Shown here: one piece after another, positions 42,794 through 53,854 of the stretch
Layout: the number at the start of each line of letters is the position of its first letter
Position numbering within the stretch: the first letter of the stretch is position 1
Source of the DNA: CBDAQV01 sp965199335
Lineage (GTDB): Bacteria > Pseudomonadota > Alphaproteobacteria > CALMVH01
Reading direction: 5' to 3'
Assembly (NCBI GenBank): GCA_965199335.1
Contig: CBDAQZ010000003.1
Coordinates: 124,001-188,000, forward strand
DNA length: 64,000 nucleotides
The notes under the pieces: generated by a model
The model's input: the letters and a program-made list of their open reading frames with translations, nothing else
Database searches by the model: none
What the model was told of the DNA's origin: nothing
Made by a program: the position numbers and the translations under genes

Positions 42794-44038
42794 CTAGGCC
42801 TTCAGCAACCCGGCCCATCTTTGCGTGCCACCCGGCGCGTCCGGGAAGATCGATGCCATGGATGAATCCGGCAGGCGCAGGTGGCGTTCCAGAACGGCGG
42901 AGATGACCGTGCGAAAATCGGTCGTCACCGCCAGGTCGCGGCCCTGGTACAGCTGGTTGGAATTGAGACCTGGCCATTCGCCGTAGACTTTGCCGCCGTT
43001 GACGGCACCGCCCATCACCCACATCACGTTGCCATGGCCGTGATCGGTACCACCGCCGCCGTTCTCATGCGCGGTGCGGCCGAACTCGGACACCACCATC
43101 ACCACCGTGTTGTTCCATGTCGGCCCCAGCTGCTGCGCCAGCACCGCAAGGCCGTCGCCCAGCGGCTTCAGCAGATTGGCCAGCTTGCCCTTGCCGTTGC
43201 CCTGCCCCACATGCGTATCCCAGCCGCCCAGCGCCATGAACGCGAGCTGCACCGATCCGTCCTTGTTCATCAGCTTGGCCAATTGCGACGCGTTCTTGGC
43301 GAAGCCGCCCCCTGGCAGCGGCGCACCGTTGTTGGCGGCCACCTGTTCCTCGTTCATGTCGGTCGCGATCTCCCGCCGCGCCTGTTGCCCCTGCACATAG
43401 GACTGGCCCAGGATATCGTTGCTGTTGGCATACATACGGTCGAAGGCCTGCGCGACCATCGGACGATCGAGTACGCTGGGCTTGCCAGGATTGCCGCCGT
43501 CGATACTTTCGACCGGAACGGGCCCTTTCATGATCAGCGGCAGCGTCGGGCCGAAGCTGATACCCTGCGTCGGTCCATGCGGCCCCGGCAGCGATGCCAG
43601 CACGCGGTTCATCCAGCCATCGCTGCCCGCCACGCCCGGCGTGCCGCTTTCCATGTAGGCCTGCGCATCGAAGTGCGAGCGCGAGGGATTGGGCGAACCC
43701 GCCGCCTGCACGAAGGCAAGCTGCTTCGCCTGCCACATCGGCATCAGGCTGGACAGCGCCGGGTTGAGGCCGAAATAATTGTCCAGATTGATAGACCCGT
43801 TTTCCGACCCCGGCGCCGCGACCGCGATGGTCGGGCGCATGCCGTAATAGGCCTGCTCGCGATACGGCGAGACGAGGCTGAGCCCATCGACCGCGCCGCG
43901 CAGGAACACCACCACCAGCCGGTTCGGCGTCGTCGGTTCCCCCTGGGCCGCCCATGCGCCGTTCCACAACGGCATCAGCGTCACGCCCGAACCGAGCAGG
44001 ATGGTCTTCAGAATTTCACGCCGTGAGTACATTACCAT
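42794..44038 (-). CDS. DUF1501 secreted protein with Tat signal
   Basis: A 414-residue exported protein of the DUF1501 family (alkaline-phosphatase-like fold). The Tat signal begins SRREILK, with a core LLGSGVTLMP and cleavage after AWA. Family segments include VVVFLRGAVDGLSLVSPY, GGWDTHVGQGNG and SEFGRTAHENGGGGTDHGHG, whose His/Asp residues resemble metal-site motifs. A GGAGG site six bases upstream supports the ATG at 44038. It follows the DUF1800 gene by 3 nt. The pair is often found together; the substrate is unknown. Confidence 0.87.
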   Translation of the reverse strand: MVMYSRREILKTILLGSGVTLMPLWNGAWAAQGEPTTPNRLVVVFLRGAVDGLSLVSPYREQAYYGMRPTIAVAAPGSENGSINLDNYFGLNPALSSLMPMWQAKQLAFVQAAGSPNPSRSHFDAQAYMESGTPGVAGSDGWMNRVLASLPGPHGPTQGISFGPTLPLIMKGPVPVESIDGGNPGKPSVLDRPMVAQAFDRMYANSNDILGQSYVQGQQARREIATDMNEEQVAANNGAPLPGGGFAKNASQLAKLMNKDGSVQLAFMALGGWDTHVGQGNGKGKLANLLKPLGDGLAVLAQQLGPTWNNTVVMVVSEFGRTAHENGGGGTDHGHGNVMWVMGGAVNGGKVYGEWPGLNSNQLYQGRDLAVTTDFRTVISAVLERHLRLPDSSMASIFPDAPGGTQRWAGLLKA

Positions 44039-44041
44039 GAC

Positions 44042-45637
44042 CTACCTCCGCATCATTTCGGGACTGCCCAGCAGCAATGCCGCCTGCAGCTTGGGCTCCG
44101 CGGCATCGACCGCCGCCATTGTCTGGGGGGAAAAGAAATAGGCCAGTGTCGCCTCGATCTTCTTCGGGTCGAGCGGTTCCGCCTTGTCGCCATCGCCCGC
44201 TTTTACCTCGGGCCCGTTCTCGCCCTGCTCGATATGCATCGCTTCCAGCTTGCCGCTGCCGACCGCCGTGGCGAAGGTCAGGCGGGTTTCGGTTGCGGAG
44301 GTGTTCAGCCAGGCATCGATCGTGTTCTTGTAGCCGTCGGGCGTCAGGCAGCCGTAAATTTCCTCGCCCATCCTGTTCAGTGTCGCAGCCAGGACCTGCG
44401 TATCAATCGGCGCGCCGGAGGCCCTGACGGCGGCGACGACGTATTGCAGCGGCGTACGGTATTTGTCGCCGCGATATTTCCTGTCCCAGAATTCGGGACT
44501 TTTGATCATGGCGGATGTCACGGCGCGCAGATCGCCGTTGGTGCTCATCCAGACCGAAGCCATCTTCTGCACCAGGCTGGCGGGCGGCTCGTCGGCGACG
44601 AAGAACTGCGCCAGTTCGTAGGAGACGTGCCTGGCGGTAACCGGGCTGTATGCCAGCATGTCCAGCGCCTGCTCACCTTCCTCCTGCCCGGTGCCGTGGA
44701 AGGTTCGGCCCAGGAAAACCTTCTCCCCGAAATCGTGGTGATCGGGGTTAAAGAAGAAGGCGCTGCTGTTCTGCGCCTTCAACTGCTCCTTTGCTTCCTG
44801 GTTGTTGCGCAATGCCGCGCCGCGTTGCTTTGCGCCGCCTCCGAAACCCCAGCCGCTCAGGATGCGCGCAAGCTGCGTGACATCGGTCTGGGTGTAGCCG
44901 CCATCGACACCCAGCGTGTGCAGCTCCATCACCTCGCGCGCATAGTTCTCGTTGATGCCTTCTTCCTTCGGCTTGCCGTTCTTGTCCGGCAGCGAGGGCT
45001 TGGTCGAGGGCGCGACGTTCTTCCACTGGTCGAGGTAATACAGCATCGCCGGATGCTTGGCCGTCGCCTCCAGCATGTCGCGAAAATGACCAAAGACGTA
45101 GGGACGGATCGCCTGCTGTTCGTAATTGCCCACGAAGGCGCGATCGACTTCCTTCTTGTCGTAGACATTGAAGTGATTGAACCAGAAATCGACCAGAACC
45201 TCCTGCAATTGGCGGGGGCTTTCGATCGCCTTGAGAAGGCGTGCGTCACGTGCCTCGCGCACGGGGGCGTTCAGCTGCCGCTCGAGCTCTTTCTTGTCCG
45301 CAGGGTCGGCATCCTTGCGTTGCGCCCTGGCATCGCGAAACTGCATGAACAATTCCATCGGCGATTCATACAGGGTGTGGAACTGGTCCAGCTGGCTTTG
45401 CAGCGCGTCGGGCATCGGGATCTTGTCGGGATGCAGCTGCTGGTCGATATAATTGTCGACGCCCATTTGCGTTACCTGCGCCACCTGATTGCCGGCGGGT
45501 CCGTAGCCAAGGCGTGTCAGCACGTAATACGCGCGCTCGGTTTCGCCATCGTTCGCAGCCTGCGCGCTGGCGGCCTGGACGAAGATACACGCAGGAACGG
45601 AAAGGCCGAACGCGAGCAAGACGACAGGCAGACGCAT
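44042..45637 (-). CDS. DUF1800 secreted protein, partner of DUF1501
   Basis: A 531-residue exported protein of the DUF1800 family. A Sec signal peptide (core VVLLAFGLSVPACIF) ends near AQA. The family core shows YVLTRLGYGP, VLVDFWFNHFNVYDKK, NENYAREVMELHTLGVDGGYTQ and SGWGFGGGA. The start at 45637 has GGAGG just upstream; the longer frame lacks a signal peptide and was rejected. It is the first gene of a two-gene operon with DUF1501. Function is not established; the two are thought to act on the surface or in the periplasm. Confidence 0.88.
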   Translation of the reverse strand: MRLPVVLLAFGLSVPACIFVQAASAQAANDGETERAYYVLTRLGYGPAGNQVAQVTQMGVDNYIDQQLHPDKIPMPDALQSQLDQFHTLYESPMELFMQFRDARAQRKDADPADKKELERQLNAPVREARDARLLKAIESPRQLQEVLVDFWFNHFNVYDKKEVDRAFVGNYEQQAIRPYVFGHFRDMLEATAKHPAMLYYLDQWKNVAPSTKPSLPDKNGKPKEEGINENYAREVMELHTLGVDGGYTQTDVTQLARILSGWGFGGGAKQRGAALRNNQEAKEQLKAQNSSAFFFNPDHHDFGEKVFLGRTFHGTGQEEGEQALDMLAYSPVTARHVSYELAQFFVADEPPASLVQKMASVWMSTNGDLRAVTSAMIKSPEFWDRKYRGDKYRTPLQYVVAAVRASGAPIDTQVLAATLNRMGEEIYGCLTPDGYKNTIDAWLNTSATETRLTFATAVGSGKLEAMHIEQGENGPEVKAGDGDKAEPLDPKKIEATLAYFFSPQTMAAVDAAEPKLQAALLLGSPEMMRR

Positions 45638-45659
45638 ATTAACCTCCGCAACGACTGTA

Positions 45660-45665
45660 ATTATA
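45660..45665 (-). promoter_or_regulatory. Probable -10 box of the DUF1800/DUF1501 operon
   Basis: On the - strand a perfect TATAAT lies at 45665-45660, about 23 nt before the DUF1800 start codon. No strong -35 box is seen at the right distance. An 8-bp palindrome ACACGTGT (45665-45672) abuts it and might be a regulator site. Confidence 0.45.
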
Positions 45666-45794
45666 CACGTGTGAAGGAGGCGTAACCTGCGCGTCATTAA
45701 CCATGAACAACGAATTTTTATAAAAGCCACGCAAATACTTGTTCTTCAGCAATCAATATGTTAAGCAGAGATTACTCTTCAAAATAAAGAAACT

Positions 45795-46370
45795 ATGTCC
45801 AACTTTAACTATCAGGGCCAGGACAAGGAAATCGACTGGGTCGCTTTCGAGCCCTTTTTCGATCGCGACGCCGCGAAAAACCCCGGCAGGGCATTAAAAT
45901 TCCTGGAAAAGCATATCATGGCCAGCCCGGCCGGCAGCGACGAGGAGAGATGGTGCTGGACCAAGTGGAAGCAGATAAACGAAACGCGCGATCCACGCTC
46001 GGACATGCCGGAAGTTTCACGCGGCAAGTACAATAATTTCACGCCCGAGTTCCGCATGTCGTGCAAGGCGAATGCCCCGATGTATCACGCCGCCATAATG
46101 TCCGAGGACCTTTTTGCGATAAAGCCCGCCCTGAGCTGGGAAGCGGCTGTCGAATGGGGCAGGCTGGCGATCGAAGCGGACCTGATCAGCGAACTCGACT
46201 ACGACTATCTCGACGTTTACTCGGCTTCGAAAAACGCGGAATCCGCCAACCTCAGAGCCGTGGCGAGATCGGTATCCACTTTCTGCGATTACGATCTTGA
46301 GGTTCCCGTCTTGCGGGACATCCTGGACGAAATTCCTGTACAGCGCCCTGCCATCGATCTGGTACACTAG
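45795..46370 (+). CDS. Hypothetical acidic cytoplasmic protein (191 aa)
   Basis: A soluble 191-residue protein, rich in Asp, Glu and Trp, that I do not recognise. It starts MSNFNYQGQDKEIDWVAFEP and contains several Trp-Lys and Asp-Tyr pairs (CWTKWKQ; LDYDYLDVY). There is no clear ribosome site, and an AT-rich divergent spacer of 157 nt precedes it. Its stop meets the VanX-like stop end to end (TAGCTA at 46368-46373), so no terminator lies between. Codon use is as in neighbouring genes, so it is likely a real gene. Confidence 0.65.
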   Translation: MSNFNYQGQDKEIDWVAFEPFFDRDAAKNPGRALKFLEKHIMASPAGSDEERWCWTKWKQINETRDPRSDMPEVSRGKYNNFTPEFRMSCKANAPMYHAAIMSEDLFAIKPALSWEAAVEWGRLAIEADLISELDYDYLDVYSASKNAESANLRAVARSVSTFCDYDLEVPVLRDILDEIPVQRPAIDLVH

Positions 46371-47141
46371 CTAGTCCGGCCCAGCCGGACCGTAAACCGC
46401 GGACCTGGCGCCCGTCAGCCGCGCCCACATCTGGTCGCCCCAGCTGTAGTGCCACCATTCGTTCGGGTTGCCGGCGAAGCCACCCTGGAGCATGGCCCAA
46501 TATAATATCCTGCGGTTGGCGATCGCTTCGCGGTCGGAATAGGATTCCGAGTTCAGCCGGGGTTCGAAACTGTCGGTATGCGCCAGGGCGCTGACATCGT
46601 CGAAGATCGTACCCATGAAAAGCGGATGGCCCGTGGATACATGTGCCAGCGTCAGGTCGACCGCGCCACCCGTCTTGTGCGGCGAGGGCGACGCCGGGTC
46701 GCTGGTCGGCCGGGCCCAGTACTGTTCCACCGCCGCCATCAGCGCCTCCCCTGCCAGTGAGGCATCGCGTTCCCGCAGGCGCGTCGGCATCCAGACATCG
46801 TGGGCGTAGGCCTGTACGGCGGTGGGACGATAGGCGTCGTAGACGAACAGTTTGAGGCCAACGGCTCGCAAGCTTGCATCTACTCCGGCCAGCCTGGCAG
46901 ACGCCGTTTTACGCAGCAACAGGTGCTGGATCGATCCTTCGAAACGTTCGTGATATGGCGGATTTTCAGCATGACTGAAATGGTTACGCCCATCGATTCC
47001 CAGCGTAGCGAGATCGACCAGAAGTTCATCGTAGAGCGGGTTCTGCTTATCGATGGCATGGCTGCGATAATCGACCCGCAGTTTTCTGGCATCGGCCAGA
47101 TCGGGAATAGGACGACCGCGCAATGCCTGTACATCCAGCAT
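46371..47141 (-). CDS. D-Ala-D-Ala dipeptidase-like protein (VanX family, M15D)
   Basis: A 256-residue zinc peptidase of the M15D family. The zinc site is SPHKTGGAVDLTL (SxHxxGxAxD) and the catalytic Glu and third ligand are in NEWWHYS (ExxH). YDAYRPTAVQ carries the conserved Arg. Such enzymes hydrolyse D-Ala-D-Ala. It has no signal peptide, so it would act in the cytoplasm as in VanX. It follows the last membrane protein of the MoxR operon by 1 nt; outside vancomycin clusters the role is probably in peptidoglycan recycling. Confidence 0.9.
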   Translation of the reverse strand: MLDVQALRGRPIPDLADARKLRVDYRSHAIDKQNPLYDELLVDLATLGIDGRNHFSHAENPPYHERFEGSIQHLLLRKTASARLAGVDASLRAVGLKLFVYDAYRPTAVQAYAHDVWMPTRLRERDASLAGEALMAAVEQYWARPTSDPASPSPHKTGGAVDLTLAHVSTGHPLFMGTIFDDVSALAHTDSFEPRLNSESYSDREAIANRRILYWAMLQGGFAGNPNEWWHYSWGDQMWARLTGARSAVYGPAGPD

Positions 47142-47142
47142 C

Positions 47143-49212
47143 CTATCTGCCCTCGCGACGCCAGCCCCAGATCAGTGCGCCGATGGCCACGATCAACATC
47201 AGGATCGGGGGCAGCAAGGGCACCTGGTCGATACCGCTGACGGTATAGCCGCCATTCTGGCGAAGGCCGATCCAGGAGCCGCCGCTCATCGACCTTCCGG
47301 CGGCAACACGGCGTACATCGATGGTGGGATCGTCCACCAGCCAGTGAACCGACCCGCCGGTGGCATCCGCGACCGGTCCCATGCGATCGGGCGTCGTCAG
47401 TACGTCGCGGAACTCGGGCGAGTCTAGCGAACCCGCGATCACGAATGCCGTCTTCTTGCCCGCCGTGACCTTGTAGACGCCGATCTCGTTGGCGTCGGTA
47501 GTACCGGTCTCCAGCCCTGCGCCGTTATCGGCCAGCTTCACCGTCGCGGTCGCACCCGAGGGAGCGGTCACCGTCGCATCGGGGCCGCCAGGGGTCAGGC
47601 TGACGCGCTCGACCGTCAGAATCGTGCCGGCGACATGGGCGCGCAGATCGTTTTCCTCGAGCGCCGGTTCCTTCATCAGCCAGTGCGCCAGGCGCTTCAT
47701 CAGCTCGGCATGCGGGCCGCCACCGTCGAAGCCGCGCGACCATAGCCAGATCTGGTCGCTGGTCAGCTCGGCCACTCTGCCCTCGCCGACGTGGCTCAGC
47801 ACCAGCAAGGGGCGATCGTTGATGCCGGACATCAGCACCGTGCCGCTTTCGCGCACATCGACATCGGTCTGGCGGAACCAGTTGCCCCATGACGGTTCGC
47901 TGCCCTGCGGCGCATCGCCTGACAGGCCGGCCGTAACCGGGTGGCGCCGCCCGATGGTCGTCACATGCGGCTTGAACTTGCCGCTGAGCGCCTGCCCTGG
48001 GACTGCCGGCAGGATCTCCGCCAGCGGTGAATAATACAGCGACATCGGATGCGCCAGAACCGGGCCGCTGGCATCCAGCAACGCGCCGCCGCCGCGCACG
48101 TAGTCGACGATGTTGCGGTAATATTGCTGCGGCAGGATGCCGCGTTGCTCATAGCGATCGAAGATTACGAGATCGAACTGTTTCAGCTTGACCTCGAACA
48201 GCTCCTTGATCGGGAACGCGATCAGCGACAACTCCTTGACCGGCGTCATGTCCTGCTTCTCGGGCGGGCGCAGAATAGTGAAGTGTACCAGATCGACCGA
48301 GGGATCGGCCTTGAGCAGGTTGCGCCATGTGCGCTCGCCCGGATAGGGCTCGCCCGATATCAGCAGCACCTTCAGCCGGTCGCGCACGGCATTGATCGCC
48401 ACAGCCGCGGTATTGTTCGCCGTGGTCAGTTCGTCCGGTACCGAGGCGGCCTGGAAAGCGACGATGCTGCGACCTTCATGCGCCAGCGGCACGTCGATGA
48501 TGGTATCCTTGCCGACGGGCACGCTCAGCTCCTGGGCATCGCCGCCATCCTGCGACCATGTCACCTTGGCCTCGTCCTCATGGATATTGTCGGTATCCTC
48601 GACGCGGATCGTGACCTGCACGCTCTTGCCGACGATGCCATATGTCGGCGCGGAAACGATCGCCAGCTTGCGGTCGCGCTCGTCGTGCCGTCCGGTGAGC
48701 AATGTCTGCACCGGTCCGGTATCGCCCAGCTCTTCGGGATGCGGGGGAATGTCGTGTACCTGCCCGTCGGTCAACACGATCGTTCCCGCCAGCCGCCCGC
48801 GCGGTACGTCACCCACGGCTTCGGAGAGGGGACCGAACACATCCGTCTCGCCGCTGACCGCGCTGTTCTCCCCCACCGTCACGATGCGCGTTTCGAGGTC
48901 GGGGAAAATCGCCAGCTTCTGTTTCAGATAGGCCAGCGCCTGGTCGGTACGCCTGGTACGATCGCCCAGACCCTGGCTCTGGCTGCGATCGACCGCGATT
49001 ACGGCAACATCCCTGATCGGCTCACGTTTTTCCTTGACCAGCGCAGGATTGACCAGCACCGCCGCCAGGGCCAGGACGGCGAGGCCTCGCAGCCACGCGC
49101 CGCGCGCACGGCGCAGCAGCGCCAGCACGACAGGCAACGCGGCGATCGCCAGCAGCGGCCCGAGATAAGGCCAGGGGATCAGCGGCGCGGTGGAGAGCAG
49201 GGTCGCGTTCAT
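47143..49212 (-). CDS. Large membrane protein with BatA/VWA-like and Rossmann-like segments
   Basis: A 689-residue protein with two N-terminal helices (about 13-30 and 42-60), a long periplasmic region and a C-terminal helix (about 666-685). The segment VIAVDRSQSQGLGDRTRR resembles a VWA domain with a degenerate metal site. Later LLVLSHVGEGRVAEL and RGGGALLDASGP resemble the glutamine-amidotransferase-like fold seen in DUF4159 relatives. It overlaps the DUF4159 gene by ATGA. It is the companion usually found in the MoxR-DUF58 operon; function is unknown. Confidence 0.75.
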   Translation of the reverse strand: MNATLLSTAPLIPWPYLGPLLAIAALPVVLALLRRARGAWLRGLAVLALAAVLVNPALVKEKREPIRDVAVIAVDRSQSQGLGDRTRRTDQALAYLKQKLAIFPDLETRIVTVGENSAVSGETDVFGPLSEAVGDVPRGRLAGTIVLTDGQVHDIPPHPEELGDTGPVQTLLTGRHDERDRKLAIVSAPTYGIVGKSVQVTIRVEDTDNIHEDEAKVTWSQDGGDAQELSVPVGKDTIIDVPLAHEGRSIVAFQAASVPDELTTANNTAAVAINAVRDRLKVLLISGEPYPGERTWRNLLKADPSVDLVHFTILRPPEKQDMTPVKELSLIAFPIKELFEVKLKQFDLVIFDRYEQRGILPQQYYRNIVDYVRGGGALLDASGPVLAHPMSLYYSPLAEILPAVPGQALSGKFKPHVTTIGRRHPVTAGLSGDAPQGSEPSWGNWFRQTDVDVRESGTVLMSGINDRPLLVLSHVGEGRVAELTSDQIWLWSRGFDGGGPHAELMKRLAHWLMKEPALEENDLRAHVAGTILTVERVSLTPGGPDATVTAPSGATATVKLADNGAGLETGTTDANEIGVYKVTAGKKTAFVIAGSLDSPEFRDVLTTPDRMGPVADATGGSVHWLVDDPTIDVRRVAAGRSMSGGSWIGLRQNGGYTVSGIDQVPLLPPILMLIVAIGALIWGWRREGR

Positions 49213-51917
49213 TTACCCAGCCGTTGCAGGATGATCGGTGTGTGGATCTGGTCGGATTTGTAATTGCCGGTCAGCGCGTACATCACCAGGTTGACGCCAA
49301 AGCGGTAGGCCATCTCGCGCTGGTGTTGGCCACCGTCAATCTGCACCATCGGCGAGCCGGTCTCATCTTCCGCCCAGGCGGCGGCCCAGTCGTTGCTGCC
49401 GACCACGACGGAGGATACCGCGTCGTTCTGGTCGCTCGGCGTTTTCTCGACCCACACGGTGCCGTCGGTATAGCGGCCCGGAAAACTGTCCAGCAGATAA
49501 AAGGACTTGCCAAGCGTATGCCCGTCCGGCACCGGCTCCAGCGCGGGAATATCGAGCCCCTCGGTCAGCCGGCGCAGCGTCGCGGTATTGCCGGCCACGC
49601 TGTCTTCCGGACTGCGCTTGTCGAACAGGATCAGCCCGCCATTGGCAAGGTATGTGTTCAGCTTGCCGATGGTCGCCTTGTCAGGGGTCGCCTGGACATC
49701 CGTCACCGGCCAGTACAGCAGCGGATAAACCGCCAGATCGTCGGTGGCGAGGTCCACCGGCTGCACCAGCCCCTCCTCCACCGATGTGCGTCCGACGACG
49801 ACACTCATCAGGGATTTCAGCCCCACCGCACTTAGCATGTCGACTTCGGAATCGCCGGTACGGACATAGCCGAGCGTCGTCGCGGTCGCCGCCTGTTCGA
49901 TCTTGCTGCCATTGCCGATTTCCCTCGACACTTGCGCATGGGCGGCCAGGGTTCCGGCAAGCAGCAGCAACGCACCCGCCAAGGCCGATCGCGACATCCG
50001 TGCGCCGAGCAGTCCCTTCAACCACAGACCGATGATCGTATCGGCGGCCAGCAACAGCAGCGACAGGCCCAGCAATAGCGGCATAAGGCTGCGCTCGACC
50101 GGTGCCTGGTAGGTCGTCACCTTCAGGCCGGAGAATGCAGGAAGCGGAGACATGGTGGTAAAGTGCTGCGACAGGTTCAGCGCACGCCTGCCGCCGCCTG
50201 CGCCGTAATAACCTGGCGGATGGGAGGGAGCGATTTCGGTGGCGTCGAATTTGGCGGCCTCGACAGGCAACGCGGTCGGCGGCGCATCGTGCAGGGATGC
50301 AAGGCCGTCAAGTGTCGAAAGCGGTGCAAGCGTGCCCGCTTTCTGCCCGTCCTCGGCAACACCGGCGGCCAGTTCCGATACCCGGCGCAGCATGTTCGCG
50401 AACAATCCCGACAGGCTCAGATTGGACCAGTCGGGGCCGGCCGTAGTGTGCACCAGGACCAGCCAGCCCTTGCCCTTGGCCGTCGCGGTGACCAGCGGCG
50501 TGCCATCGGTCAGCGCTGCCCACGTATGCGAGGCCAGATCGGGCGAGGGCTCGGCCAGAAGCTGACGGCTGACGGTGACATCCTGCGGTACGGCGAGGCC
50601 GGCGAACGGGCTGCCGTCGGGAAACGGCGCCAGGTTTTCCGGCTTGGACCACGACAGCGCCCCGCCCAGGGCACGATCGCCGGTCCGCAGCTTGACCGGC
50701 AGCAATGTGTCTCCGGACGCGCTGAGATGTGGACCGGCGAACCGGATCAGCACGCCGCCGCTTTCGATCCATTTGAACAGGGTCGCCTGATCGGCTTCGG
50801 ACAGCGAAGGCGGATCGTCGAGTATCAAAGTAGACAAAGGATGCTTCAGCAGTGTGTCCAGCGTCCCCTCGCGCAGATCGGCGAAGGGCTGCAGGGCCGC
50901 CTTCAGGTAGGGATTGCCGCTGAGCAGCGACTGCGTGCTGCCGGCACCGGAAACGACGCCGACGGGACGCCTGCGCCAGCGATTGTCCAGCAGCACGGTG
51001 GCCCCGACCGAATGCTGCCCGGCGATTTCCAGCCGGTCGATCTCGTTGGAGAGTTCCACCGGCAGGTTGAACACCGCATTCGCCGTCTTGGCATCGCTGG
51101 AGAATTTCGCTCTGGCCGAACCGATGATACGGCCATCGTTGGCAAGGGCGCGCACTTCCGTTTCGGTTTCGGCGCCATTGACGGGGCGTACGACGCCGAC
51201 GGTCAGCTTCGCTTCCGTGAGCGAGGGCGGCAGCAGCAGGTCGGCGGTACCGACAGCGCCGGGAAGGATCAGCTTGGGATCGGTAAACTTCGCCAGCGCG
51301 TCCGCCAGCACACCCGAGTCAGGCGTATCCAGCCCATCGGAAAGCCAGAGCACTTCGGCATCGCTGGAAAGCGACAGCTTGCCCAGCGCCTTCGCCGCGT
51401 CTACTCGCTTAACCGGCCATGGCTGCGGTTGCAGGGCTTCGATGGCGCCGCGCAGACTGGCGGCGCGTCCCGGGCCGATGACGACGGGCAAGGTGCCATC
51501 GGCGGTCGGGGCGGTCGGCAATACGGCCAGCGTACGACCGGAATGCTCGGCACGGTCCAGCGCCTGTCCTAGCACTGCCTGCCGCGCCGCCCAGTTGACG
51601 CCCGACGCCCAGCCGTTATCGACGATAATCAGCAACGGGCCCGTGGCACTTGCCTGTGTTTCGGGATGCAGCACCGGCCCTGCGAGCCCGACGATGATGC
51701 AGGCGGCAAGGAACATGCGGAACAGGATCAGCCAGAGCGGCGTGCGCGAAGCGGTCTCCTCGGGCGGGACTAGGTCGCGCAGCAGGCGGATCGCGGGAAA
51801 GGCGATGACCTTCGGCGGGGGCGGCGTGACGCGCAGCAGCCACCACAACAGCGGCAGCACCAGAAGGACCAATAGCGCATAGGGTGCCGTGAAACCGAGG
51901 GGGCCGAGGATGAACAT
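49209..51917 (-). CDS. BatA/DUF4159 membrane protein (902 aa)
   Basis: A 902-residue membrane protein. The N-terminus (about 1-70) is a BatA-like domain, GPLGFTAPYALLVLLVLP, with two helices. Two further helices lie around 615-660, and the C-terminal part (about 680-902) is a DUF4159 domain with NGGLILFDKRSPED and WPVTDVQATPD. A Rossmann-like segment, IESGGVLIRFAGPHL, lies in the middle. It belongs to the MoxR/DUF58 operon. Such proteins are thought to act with MoxR ATPases on membrane or cell-wall complexes. Confidence 0.85.
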   Translation of the reverse strand: MFILGPLGFTAPYALLVLLVLPLLWWLLRVTPPPPKVIAFPAIRLLRDLVPPEETASRTPLWLILFRMFLAACIIVGLAGPVLHPETQASATGPLLIIVDNGWASGVNWAARQAVLGQALDRAEHSGRTLAVLPTAPTADGTLPVVIGPGRAASLRGAIEALQPQPWPVKRVDAAKALGKLSLSSDAEVLWLSDGLDTPDSGVLADALAKFTDPKLILPGAVGTADLLLPPSLTEAKLTVGVVRPVNGAETETEVRALANDGRIIGSARAKFSSDAKTANAVFNLPVELSNEIDRLEIAGQHSVGATVLLDNRWRRRPVGVVSGAGSTQSLLSGNPYLKAALQPFADLREGTLDTLLKHPLSTLILDDPPSLSEADQATLFKWIESGGVLIRFAGPHLSASGDTLLPVKLRTGDRALGGALSWSKPENLAPFPDGSPFAGLAVPQDVTVSRQLLAEPSPDLASHTWAALTDGTPLVTATAKGKGWLVLVHTTAGPDWSNLSLSGLFANMLRRVSELAAGVAEDGQKAGTLAPLSTLDGLASLHDAPPTALPVEAAKFDATEIAPSHPPGYYGAGGGRRALNLSQHFTTMSPLPAFSGLKVTTYQAPVERSLMPLLLGLSLLLLAADTIIGLWLKGLLGARMSRSALAGALLLLAGTLAAHAQVSREIGNGSKIEQAATATTLGYVRTGDSEVDMLSAVGLKSLMSVVVGRTSVEEGLVQPVDLATDDLAVYPLLYWPVTDVQATPDKATIGKLNTYLANGGLILFDKRSPEDSVAGNTATLRRLTEGLDIPALEPVPDGHTLGKSFYLLDSFPGRYTDGTVWVEKTPSDQNDAVSSVVVGSNDWAAAWAEDETGSPMVQIDGGQHQREMAYRFGVNLVMYALTGNYKSDQIHTPIILQRLGK

Positions 51918-52787
51918 CAGGCCTCGCCCGCCAATATTTGATGTAACGGCATCAATGACTGCAGCGCGCCGCGATCGGTCCGGTCAAGCACGATGCGCCA
52001 ACCGGATTGCAACGCGATCCGCTCGAGACCCTGCTGCTGTGCCGCGAGACGTTCGCGGTACTGTTCGGCAACGCGTTCTGCACGGGGTACGACCTCCGCA
52101 GCCTCGCCCTCGACGCCTTCGAAGCGGACGCGCCCAGTGAACGGCAGCGACAGTTCGGCCGGATCGAGTATCTGCACGATGATCCCGCCGACGCCCTGAA
52201 CCGCCAGCCTGCCGATGGCCTCGGCGATCTCACCGAGCGGGCCCAGGAAGTCACCGAACAGGATCAGCGTGGAATGGCGGCGCAAGTGCAGGGCCGGCGG
52301 CAGATCGGCCGGACCAGGCGGCACGACATCCATGCCGGCGGCGAAACGCTCGAATCCCGATTGCGTGTTGACCGGTGCCTGCCCCAGAAGTCCGACGCGC
52401 TCGCCGCCGCGCAGTGCCAGATTGGCCAGCGCCAGCAACAGGAGGTCCGCCCGCAGGCGCTTGGTCGGCAAGGTGCCGGAAGACGCATAATCCATCGAGG
52501 CCGAGGTATCGCGCCACAGCCAGAGCGAATGAGCCGCTTCCCATTCGGTTTCCCGTACATACAGGCGATCGCCCTTGGCCGATTGCCTCCAGTCGACGCG
52601 TGTCGCTGCGTCACCTTGCTCGTAGGCGCGGAATTGCCAGAAGCTTTCGCCCAGGCCGACACGGCGGCGGCCGTGCGTTCCCTGCAGCATGGTTTCGGCG
52701 ACGCGGCTTGCCTCGATCAGCAGCGCGGGCAGGCCACCGCCGAGTGCGGATGCGTCGCCGGAGGTGGGACGCGAACCGGATCTTGGA

Positions 52788-52795
<8 letters not shown>
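51917..52795 (-). CDS. DUF58 domain protein of the MoxR operon
   Basis: A 292-residue cytoplasmic protein with a DUF58 domain. The signature VDWRQSAKGDRLYVRE is clear, with GERVGLLG and the VWA-like LILFGDFLGPLGEI after it. The start is a TTG (52795) that overlaps the MoxR stop by 8 nt, which suggests coupling. DUF58 proteins are the regular partner of MoxR ATPases and are proposed to be part of a chaperone or activation complex. Confidence 0.88.
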
Positions 52796-53801
<1,006 letters not shown>

Positions 53802-53854
53802 CACACCCCGCCTGATCGGAATTTCGTAATCATCAGCATGTACAGCCTGCCCGC

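Noticed and set aside
44234..45685. Long antisense ORF (483 codons) opposite DUF1800
   Set aside because: Lies opposite a recognised gene with a signal peptide and a good ribosome site; the antisense product has no domain and odd composition.
50163..51572. Long antisense ORF (469 codons) opposite the DUF4159 gene
   Set aside because: Arg/Gln/Gly-rich shadow product, typical for the reverse frame of GC-rich genes.
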